64,000 nucleotides of DNA, taken from NCBI RefSeq assembly GCF_900112765.1, contig NZ_FOMZ01000001.1, forward strand, positions 434,001 through 498,000, written 5' to 3'. The position numbers were made by a program, and so were the translations under genes. This document shows positions 48,724 to 55,685 of this stretch, piece after piece. The notes below the pieces were generated by a model. That model saw only the letters and a program-made list of their open reading frames with translations. It was not told where the DNA came from and searched no databases. Numbering within the stretch: position 1 is the first letter of the stretch; each line of letters begins with the position of its first letter. This DNA is from Actinopolyspora alba (GTDB lineage Bacteria; Actinomycetota; Actinomycetes; Mycobacteriales; Pseudonocardiaceae).

Positions 48724-49944
48724 TCAGCGCTGGGCCATCTTCTTCTGCAGGTTCTCGTCCAGCGTGTTCAGGAAGTCCTGCGTGTTCTGGTGCGGCTGGT
48801 TGTCACCGACCAGCAGCGCGAGATCCTTGGTCATCTTGCCGCTCTCGACGGTCTCGATGACGACCTGCTCCAGCGCCTTGGCGAACTCGACGACCTCGGG
48901 GGTCGAGTCCAACTTGCCGCGCTGCTGCAACCCGCGCGTCCAGGCGAAGATGGAGGCGATCGGGTTGGTGGAGGTCTCCTGACCCTGCTGGTGCCTGCGG
49001 TAGTGCCGGGTGACCGTCCCATGGGCGGCCTCCGCCTCGACCGTGCCGTTCTCGGTCATCAGCACCGAGGTCATCAGGCCGAGCGAACCGAAGCCCTGCG
49101 CGACCGTGTCGGACTGCACGTCACCGTCGTAGTTCTTGCAGGCCCAGACGTAGCCGCCCTCCCACTTCAGGGCGGTGGCGACCATGTCGTCGATCAGCCG
49201 GTGCTCGTAGGTGAGCCCGTTGGCCTCGAAGTCGGCCTTGAACTCGTTCTCGTACACCTCCTCGAACACGTCCTTGAACACGCCGTCGTAGGCCTTCAGG
49301 ATCGTGTTCTTGGTGGACATGTAGACCGGGTAGCCCCGCTCCAGGCCGTAGCGGAAGGACGCCCTGGCGAACTCCTCGATGGAGCGGCGGTAGTTGTACA
49401 TGGCCATCGCCACGCCACCCTGCTCCGGGAAGTTCGCGACCTCGAGCTCCATCGGCTCGGAGCCGTCGGCCGGGGTGTAGGTGACGGTCACGGTGCCGGC
49501 GCCGGGAACCTTGAAGTCCGTGGCCTTGTACTGGTCGGCGTGGGCGTGCCTGCCGATGACGATCGGCTTGGTCCAGGTCGGCACGTAGCGCGGGATGTTG
49601 GAGATGACGATCGGCTCGCGGAAGATCACACCGCCGAGGATGTTGCGGATGGTCCCGTTGGGACTGCGCCACATCTTCTTGAGCCCGAACTCCTCGACAC
49701 GTGCCTCGTCGGGAGTGATGGTGGCGCACTTGACACCGACGCCGTGCTTGGAGATCGCGTTGGCCGCGTCGACGGTGACCTGGTCGTCGGTGGCGTCCCG
49801 GTGCTCGATCCCGAGGTCGTAGTAGTCGAGGTTGATGTCTAGGTAGGGGTGGATCAGCTTGTCCTTGATGAAGGACCAGATGATCCGGGTCATCTCGTCG
49901 CCGTCGAGTTCGGCGACGGTGCCCTGTACTTTGATCTTGCTCAT
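48724..49944 (-). CDS. icd: NADP-dependent isocitrate dehydrogenase
   Basis: It oxidises isocitrate to 2-oxoglutarate in the TCA cycle. The 406-residue protein is the homodimeric eukaryote-like type: [31 protein letters not shown] at the N-terminus, [32 protein letters not shown] for substrate binding, and [30 protein letters not shown] with the metal-binding Asp. Length and motifs are complete. It has its own terminator at 48539-48584 and stands alone; the upstream rightward gene is divergent across 290 bases. Confidence 0.97.
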   Translation of the reverse strand: MSKIKVQGTVAELDGDEMTRIIWSFIKDKLIHPYLDINLDYYDLGIEHRDATDDQVTVDAANAISKHGVGVKCATITPDEARVEEFGLKKMWRSPNGTIRNILGGVIFREPIVISNIPRYVPTWTKPIVIGRHAHADQYKATDFKVPGAGTVTVTYTPADGSEPMELEVANFPEQGGVAMAMYNYRRSIEEFARASFRYGLERGYPVYMSTKNTILKAYDGVFKDVFEEVYENEFKADFEANGLTYEHRLIDDMVATALKWEGGYVWACKNYDGDVQSDTVAQGFGSLGLMTSVLMTENGTVEAEAAHGTVTRHYRRHQQGQETSTNPIASIFAWTRGLQQRGKLDSTPEVVEFAKALEQVVIETVESGKMTKDLALLVGDNQPHQNTQDFLNTLDENLQKKMAQR

Positions 49945-50234
49945 GGTGGCGGGGTGCTCCTCTCACACGAGAAACGCAAACGGTACAAGCGTACTGCTAA
50001 ACGGGCCGACTGTGAGCCCCACCCTTTGCGAACGGGATTCACAAAACGCCCCCCGCAGGCGTGCGTCGCAGCGCTACTCCCTCGCACAGGTGATACAGCC
50101 CCACGGAAGAGTGAGCAACAACACAGTCGAATCGACGTCACCCCGCCCATCGAGCCGGAACAGCGCGAGTCACGCACAGTCCGGCGATCACACCGGCTAA
50201 GCTCGCCCGCGAGCCGTGACCTTGGAGGGACTTC

Positions 50235-51065
50235 TTGGCGACCGGACCCACCCACGCGATGAGCGGGCTCGCGGCCTGGGCCGCCGTGACCGCGCTGGCG
50301 GGCGCGCACACCATCGGCCAACTCTCCCCCAAGACATGGGTGGTGGGGGCGACGCTGGCCACCGGCTCCGCTCTCCTTCCGGACATCGATCACCCGTCCT
50401 CCACGGTCGCGCGCACGTTCGGCGCGGTCTCGCGTGGTGTCTCCTCCGCCATGAGCGGGCTGAGCGGATTCCTGTACAGGCTGACCCGCACCCAGCACGA
50501 CAGCGACCGGGCGGGTACTCATCGCGGCTTCACGCACACCGTGGTCTTCGCGATCCTGGCCGGTCTGACCACCACGGCGATCGTGCAGAGCAGCAACGGC
50601 ACCGCCGTGGGCATCGTGATGTTCGTCTTCGCGGGTCTGACGGTGCGGGGACTGCTGAACAACTGGTCGCCGCAGAGCGACGCGCTGCTGATCGCCGCCG
50701 TGTCATTGGTGCTGACGATCGTGTGCTGGGCGTGGGCGGGCGACCAGCCCCACGACGCCGCCGCCTTCGGAATGGCGGTGATGATCGGCTGCGTGGCGCA
50801 CTTCATCGGCGACGCCATCACCGAACAGGGCTGCCCCATGCTGTGGCCGCTCCCCTTCGGCGGTCAGACCTGGTACCCCGTCGCGCCGCCGAAGGCGCTG
50901 CGGATGCGGACCGGCGGCAAGGTGGAGCTGGCGCTGATCGGCCCGGGTCTGACGATCGTGGCGGTACTGCTGTCCACCGTGGTGCTCTACCGGGTGGGCG
51001 CGGTTCCGTGGCTCGAACAGCTCGGGCTGCCTCCGAGCGTCATGGCGTGGATCAGCCCGCGCTGA
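50235..51065 (+). CDS. YdjM-like membrane-bound metal-dependent hydrolase
   Basis: This 276-residue membrane protein is of the YdjM/DUF457 family: MATGPTHAMSGLAAWA with the metal-binding His near residue 7, ALLPDIDHPSSTVAR (Asp/His cluster), and THRGFTHTVVFAI, in which His residues complete the site. About five to six membrane spans. The family is described as metal-dependent phospholipase-like, but the physiological substrate is unclear. The start is TTG with GGAGG six bases upstream. Confidence 0.85.
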   Translation: MATGPTHAMSGLAAWAAVTALAGAHTIGQLSPKTWVVGATLATGSALLPDIDHPSSTVARTFGAVSRGVSSAMSGLSGFLYRLTRTQHDSDRAGTHRGFTHTVVFAILAGLTTTAIVQSSNGTAVGIVMFVFAGLTVRGLLNNWSPQSDALLIAAVSLVLTIVCWAWAGDQPHDAAAFGMAVMIGCVAHFIGDAITEQGCPMLWPLPFGGQTWYPVAPPKALRMRTGGKVELALIGPGLTIVAVLLSTVVLYRVGAVPWLEQLGLPPSVMAWISPR

Positions 51066-51172
51066 GTCGATCCGGACGAATTCGACGCCGACAGCCCCGC
51101 AAACCGCTCGTAAATCGGTAGGCTGCGGATGCGGCGGACCGCTCGGCAGTCCGCGCCGACGACGGAGGAACC

Positions 51173-51601
51173 ATGCGTATTCGCGGCAAACTGGCCGTAC
51201 TGGCAATCTCCCTCCCCTTGTTCGCCGGTGTGGCGGCATGCGGCGAGCTGCAGGAGGCCCAACAGGGAGTCGAGAACGCCCAGCAGGGCATCGAGAGCGC
51301 CCAGCGGGGCATCGAAACCGCTCAGAACTGCGCGAAGGCCACCGGACTGGTCAATTTCGTACCGAACTTCTCCGACCAGCAACAGCTCCGGGAACAGGCG
51401 AGCTCCAAGGCCGAGGAGATCGGCAAACTCGCCGAGCAGACCTCGGACCAGGCACTGAGCGACGCGCTGCGGGACGTGCAGCGGTCGATGCGGCAGGTCT
51501 CGTCCGGCGAGGTCACGATCGAGAACAGCGCCGAGTGGACCCAGCACAAGCTGCGGCAGACCGAAACCGTGCTGCGAATCTGCTCCGGCACCACCGGCTG
51601 A
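51173..51601 (+). CDS. Small lipoprotein with 7-residue repeats
   Basis: The 142-residue product has a lipoprotein signal peptide (MRIRGKLAVLAISLPLFAGVAAC, lipobox GVAAC, lipid Cys 23). Immediately after comes a tandem 7-residue repeat (QQGVENA, QQGIESA, QRGIETA) matching a 21-base DNA repeat at about 51259-51320, followed by a helical domain. The repeat gives an amphipathic helix. ACGGAGGAACC precedes the ATG. I do not recognise a family; it probably sits on the outer face of the cell membrane. Confidence 0.82.
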   Translation: MRIRGKLAVLAISLPLFAGVAACGELQEAQQGVENAQQGIESAQRGIETAQNCAKATGLVNFVPNFSDQQQLREQASSKAEEIGKLAEQTSDQALSDALRDVQRSMRQVSSGEVTIENSAEWTQHKLRQTETVLRICSGTTG

Positions 51602-51700
51602 CCCGGCGTCTCGAATATGCGGTGGTCAACGGCCCGAAGCACTGCGCGCCGTGTCCTCGGTCACCTATCCTGGGAGCGCGTTCCACAGGAGGTGACGACG

Positions 51701-51895
51701 ATGAAGGCGACCACGGGAGAACGACTCCACATGCACAGCAGGACCATCGAACAGCCGGACCGGGTGGGAGTCATCCTGGAAGTACGCGGTGAGAACGGGA
51801 ACCCGCCGTACCTCGTACGGTTCGACGACGGCCACGAGCGGCTCGTCTATCCCGGGACGGACTGCGAGGTGGAGGGACACCCCGCCGGCGCGTGA
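51701..51895 (+). CDS. DUF1918 protein
   Basis: This 64-residue protein matches DUF1918: an N-terminal MKATTGERLHMHSRTIEQPDRVGVILEVRG and the SH3-like end PPYLVRFDDGHERLVYPGTDCEVEGH. The family is common in actinobacteria; its function is unknown. CAGGAGGTGACG gives a strong ribosome site before the ATG, and longer upstream frames do not look coding. Confidence 0.85.
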   Translation: MKATTGERLHMHSRTIEQPDRVGVILEVRGENGNPPYLVRFDDGHERLVYPGTDCEVEGHPAGA

Positions 51896-52062
51896 GGCGG
51901 GCACCGGGCACCCTCGGCTTCCGCGGGAGTTCGAGGGCGCCCCGAGACATCGCACCGAACTGCGCGACCCACGGGGCGAGCCGGAATGGCACACTGATCG
52001 CCACAGCGACAGTCCCGACTCGCCGCTAGCGGCGTGGGACCGCTTGGTGAGGAGGCAGTGCG

Positions 52063-52908
52063 GTGCTATGGGAAGAGCGGCAGGGTGAGACCACTGCCGA
52101 CCCGATGGCGATGCTTCGGATCGGATTCGCGGGCAACCGGGAGTTGCCTGCCGGAGAGCTGCTGACCGAGCAGTCGACCAGGATCGGCGACGGGCAGGAC
52201 CCCGGTCCGTTGTGCTGGATAAGCAAGGAACCTCCCTCGGCGCAACTACTGGCCACGCTCCGCGCGGAGAGCGACACCAACGGCCTCTGGCCGCTGCTGC
52301 TGGTCGACGACACCGAGATCTACGGGGAGCGCTGCACCGTGGGGGTGGTCGCCCCGGAACCGCGCGCGCACATCGACAAGTGGCACGTCGAGCAGGTCAT
52401 GGACCGGATCTGGGACGGGCTGTGCCAGGTCGACTCCGACCTGGGGCCCGCCTACGACCTGGAGAGCCTGGCCCCGTTCGACCACACCTGCCCCGGCCCC
52501 GCGCCCGCGGGCGACCTGCTGGCGGACGCGAACGTGCTGGCCAACCAGCTCACCCAGCGCCTGCTGAACGAGCAGACGCGGCTCGGCCTGGTACCGGCCC
52601 CTCGCGGATCGGACGTTCTCACGGTGCTCGGCTGGTCCGGGGCCACGAATCACGTGTCTCGCTGTGCCGGGCTGTCGGCGATGTTGCGCAGCTGGGAGGA
52701 ACGTTTCGGGGCGCGGGTGCTGCGCCTGGGGCCGGATCGGCTGGATCTCAGCGTCGCCGCGCCACCCACCCGACGGGAGCACGCTGCCGCGGTGGCCGCC
52801 GAGCACTGGACGTTCGCCCCCGACCGGGTCATGCAGGACAGCGGCAGCATCGCGTCCTACGCCGAGGAGATCCGGGGCGGACGCCAGTGGTCGTTCTGGT
52901 GGGACTGA
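52063..52908 (+). CDS. DUF4253 protein
   Basis: This 281-residue protein resembles DUF4253: the N-terminal domain includes LLATLRAESDTNGLWPLLLVDD. The C-terminal half carries the recognisable LGWSGATNHVSRCAGLSAMLRSWEERFGARVLRLGPDRLDLSVAAPPTRREHAAAVAAEHWTFAPD. The family is often found with immunity-like or contact-dependent inhibition-like genes, but no toxin is adjacent here. Start is GTG with GGAGG upstream. It converges on the DUF3017 gene. Confidence 0.83.
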   Translation: MLWEERQGETTADPMAMLRIGFAGNRELPAGELLTEQSTRIGDGQDPGPLCWISKEPPSAQLLATLRAESDTNGLWPLLLVDDTEIYGERCTVGVVAPEPRAHIDKWHVEQVMDRIWDGLCQVDSDLGPAYDLESLAPFDHTCPGPAPAGDLLADANVLANQLTQRLLNEQTRLGLVPAPRGSDVLTVLGWSGATNHVSRCAGLSAMLRSWEERFGARVLRLGPDRLDLSVAAPPTRREHAAAVAAEHWTFAPDRVMQDSGSIASYAEEIRGGRQWSFWWD

Positions 52909-52981
52909 GCGACCGTGGTGCCGCGGTTCCGGAACGGGAGTCCGCGGGAGGTTCCGGCTACTCGACTTCCGGGCGGCGTCG

Positions 52982-52995
52982 ATTTCTCGCGAAAT
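52982..52995 (+). repeat. Dispersed palindrome copy
   Basis: Core ATTTCTCGCGAAAT in the context GGCGTCG-core-CGCCGCG, in the convergent gap between the DUF4253 and DUF3017 genes. Confidence 0.7.
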
Positions 52996-53054
52996 CGCCG
53001 CGACGCTGGGCGAAGGCCCCGGGCCGGTCAGGCCGAACGGCCCTGGTCGCGGCA

Positions 53055-53068
53055 ATTTCTCGCGAAAT
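53055..53068 (+). repeat. Dispersed palindrome copy
   Basis: Core ATTTCTCGCGAAAT in the context GGCA-core-GTACGCG, 59 bases right of the previous copy in the same convergent gap. The right flank is diverged. Confidence 0.68.
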
Positions 53069-53122
53069 GTACGCGAGGTGGGTGGCCGACCGGGCGCCGC
53101 AGTGAGAGGACGACAGCCCGAA

Positions 53123-53428
53123 TCACCCGGAGAGCGGACCACCTGTGATCGTTATGGCCACGAACACGATCAACAGCCCCAACGCGCCGTAGAGCAGCAC
53201 GTCCACCACCCGGCTGCGAATGGCGAGCAGACCGACCCGATCGGCGGGAAGCGAACCGCGCAGCACGGCGGCGAGCAGCAGGGCTCCCCCGAGCAGGGTG
53301 GCACCTTCACGCCAGTGCGACATCGCCACCCGCAACCCGCCGAACAGGACGAGCAGGATCACGAGCGCGAAGCACAGCCGCGCCGAAACGCGCTTACCGC
53401 CGAACCGGTCGATCATCGCCACTGGCAC
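53123..53428 (-). CDS. DUF3017 membrane protein
   Basis: This 101-residue protein has three hydrophobic segments (about 19-36, 43-60 and 74-96). It matches DUF3017, a family that follows folD in many actinobacteria. Its GTG start overlaps or abuts the folD stop; an ATG four codons later (53416) is an alternative. Role unknown. Confidence 0.85.
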   Translation of the reverse strand: MPVAMIDRFGGKRVSARLCFALVILLVLFGGLRVAMSHWREGATLLGGALLLAAVLRGSLPADRVGLLAIRSRVVDVLLYGALGLLIVFVAITITGGPLSG

Positions 53429-53429
53429 T

Positions 53430-54281
53430 TCAGTTCGCGGCGCGCTCGGCGGCCTCGACCACGTTCGTCATCAACATGGCGCGCGTCATCGGCCCCACAC
53501 CGCCGGGGTTCGGCGACAGGAAACCGGCCACTTCCGCCACGTCCGGGTGCACGTCCCCCAGCGGACCGGAGTCCCCGCGAGTGACACCCACGTCGAGCAC
53601 CGCCGCACCGGGCTTGATCATGTCCGGCGTCACCAGCCCGGGCTTGCCCGCCGCGGCGACCACGACGTCGGCCCTGGAAAGCTCGGCGCCGATGTCCTTG
53701 GTCCCGGTGTGGCACAGCGTCACGGTGGCGTTCTCGCTGCGCCGGGTCAGCAGCAGCCCCAACGGCCTTCCCACGGTGATCCCCCGACCGAGGATCGCCA
53801 CGTGCGCACCGTTGAGCTCGACCCCGTAGCGGCGCAGCAGCTCGACGATCCCCCTGGGAGTGCAGGGAAGCGGTGCGGGCTCGCCGAGCACCAGCCTGCC
53901 GAGGCTGACCGGGTTCAGCCCGTCGGCGTCCTTGCGGACGTCGACACGTTGCAGCAACGCTCCGGTGTCCAGGTGATCGGGAACCGGCAGCTGCACGATG
54001 TATCCGGTGCAGGCCGGATCGGCGTTGAGCTCGTCGACGACGCCTTCGAGCTCGGCCTGCCCGGTGTCGGCGGGCAGCTCCTTGCGGATGGAATTGATCC
54101 CGACACGGGCACAGTCGTTGTGCTTGCCGCGCACGTAGGAGTGCGAGGCCGGATCGTCGCCCACCAGGACCGTAGCCAGACCCGGTGTACGACCCTGCTC
54201 CGCGAGCGCGGCCACCCGCGGCCGCAGCTCGTCGTAGATGGCGTCCTTGGTGGCCTTACCGTCGAGAATCGTGGCGCTCAC
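53430..54281 (-). CDS. folD: Bifunctional methylenetetrahydrofolate dehydrogenase/cyclohydrolase
   Basis: It interconverts 5,10-methylene-THF and 10-formyl-THF, supplying formyl groups to PurN and PurH. The 283-residue length is normal. Motifs include [14 protein letters not shown] (catalytic Lys), [60 protein letters not shown] (dinucleotide-binding) and the C-terminal [17 protein letters not shown]. Its start lies within the last 26 bases of the upstream YdcZ-like gene, and it is followed by DUF3017, so the three are co-transcribed. Confidence 0.97.
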   Translation of the reverse strand: MSATILDGKATKDAIYDELRPRVAALAEQGRTPGLATVLVGDDPASHSYVRGKHNDCARVGINSIRKELPADTGQAELEGVVDELNADPACTGYIVQLPVPDHLDTGALLQRVDVRKDADGLNPVSLGRLVLGEPAPLPCTPRGIVELLRRYGVELNGAHVAILGRGITVGRPLGLLLTRRSENATVTLCHTGTKDIGAELSRADVVVAAAGKPGLVTPDMIKPGAAVLDVGVTRGDSGPLGDVHPDVAEVAGFLSPNPGGVGPMTRAMLMTNVVEAAERAAN

Positions 54282-55287
54282 GATTGGCTATCGTCGCAGA
54301 CCGCGCGCGGGGAGACACTCCGCCCCTGCCCATGGAGGCGACCACGACCGCGAGCAGTGCCAGGCAGATCCCGAGAACGGTGGCGAGATCGACCCGGGAG
54401 CCTGCCACCGGCAACAGCAGATCGAGCAGCAGGGCGCCGGACAGCTGTCCGAAGACGATGCCCATGCTCAGCAGCAGCACGCCCGTGTAGTGCACGAGTA
54501 CCGCCGAGCCCGCCACAACGAAGATCCCGATCGGCCCACCGATGTACATCCAGGGCGCGGCTGGCCATTCCGACGGCAGCCCGTGCAGCACGCTGTCCAC
54601 GGCGAAAGCGAGGAGCAGCACGGTGGTGCCGGTGCCGAAATTCAGGGTGGCGGCCGACACGGCCGAGCCCGCGGTCTGCTTCACCAGACCGTTCATGGCC
54701 TGCTGCCAGGCCACGCCGACCCCGGCGACGGCGGGCAACAGCACCAGCCAGCTGGCGTGTGCGGCACCGAGCCGCGCCGAGACGGCCATGACCACGGCGG
54801 CCAGCGCCAGCACGGCACCGGCGACCCGGTGGGTCGTGAAGTAACGCACCACTCCGGCTCCGAGCCCGAGCCGGTCCACGATCAGCCCGCTGGCGATCTG
54901 CCCACCGACGGCTCCGACGGTGAACAGCGCGACGCCGAGCAGATTCGCGGCCACGCTCTGGCTGAAAACCAGGAACGCGCCGCAGACACCGCCGAGGCAC
55001 TGCCAAGGCCGCGGCCCGGTGTCACCGCGCACCGCACGGGCCAGCCGCCCCATACCGCGTCGCGCGTTCGAGTTGACGAGCGTGACCACCAGCAGCAGCA
55101 CCAGGCCACCGCCGAACGAGATCACCGAGGCCGCCAGCGCGTCCTCCAGCCGGGTGCCGAGGACTCCGTTCACCCGGGACTGCGAGGCGAGCAGGAACCC
55201 CACGCCCGCCGCGCCGAGCAAACCGAACACGCGGGGCAGCATCCGCCTCACGCGAGCGGGGGAACCGGCGGTTGTTTCGGTAGGCAC
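54256..55287 (-). CDS. YdcZ/DUF606-like transporter of the drug/metabolite superfamily
   Basis: This 343-residue protein has about ten membrane spans in two repeated halves, each with the YdcZ/DUF606 pattern. [31 protein letters not shown] and [28 protein letters not shown] are equivalent positions in the two halves. Small-molecule transport is expected; the substrate is unknown. The GTG is 7 bases after TACGGT (55295-55300), a leaderless arrangement. Its 3' end overlaps the start of folD by 26 bases, an odd coupling of a transporter with a folate enzyme. Confidence 0.87.
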   Translation of the reverse strand: MPTETTAGSPARVRRMLPRVFGLLGAAGVGFLLASQSRVNGVLGTRLEDALAASVISFGGGLVLLLVVTLVNSNARRGMGRLARAVRGDTGPRPWQCLGGVCGAFLVFSQSVAANLLGVALFTVGAVGGQIASGLIVDRLGLGAGVVRYFTTHRVAGAVLALAAVVMAVSARLGAAHASWLVLLPAVAGVGVAWQQAMNGLVKQTAGSAVSAATLNFGTGTTVLLLAFAVDSVLHGLPSEWPAAPWMYIGGPIGIFVVAGSAVLVHYTGVLLLSMGIVFGQLSGALLLDLLLPVAGSRVDLATVLGICLALLAVVVASMGRGGVSPRARSATIANRERHDSRR

Positions 55288-55685
55288 GGAAACGACCGTA
55301 TCCGGCCGTCGGACGAGGGACCCGCCGTTGTGACTGATCCGGCCTCTGCCGCACCGGGGTCCGGGAGACATCGGGAATTCCCCGGTCGGGAACGCGCACC
55401 GCGTTCCCACCCATCGGGAAGAATGTCCACCAACGACTGGGCGCGCATCGCTGTTCACCGCGCTCGCACCCCGCTCGGAAGGCCGTCGTTCCGCTCCCGA
55501 ACGGACCGGATGCGTTGCGCGGCAACGGACACGGGAGACGGAAATCCGTACCGGGACCGCACGGCAAGCCGCTCGACCCGACCAGGCGAAACACCGGAAC
55601 CGGGGGACATCGCCGGGGGCCGATCGAGTAACGTCGAGGTGGGGTGGAGTCGGAGGGCCCGGTTGAGAGGGGGAGGATGACACCC
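55288..55685. other. Divergent intergenic region
   Basis: This 398-base gap between the YdcZ-like gene and the TNT-domain gene presumably holds both promoters. GAGGGGGAGG at its right end is the ribosome site for the TNT gene. No protein-like frame. Confidence 0.4.

Noticed and set aside
20818..53068. The dispersed palindrome as a parS or Noc box
   Set aside because: The parS consensus (GTTTCACGTGAAAC) and the Noc box (ATTTCCCGGGAAAT) differ in the centre, and known parS sites cluster near oriC; the resemblance is only in the arms.
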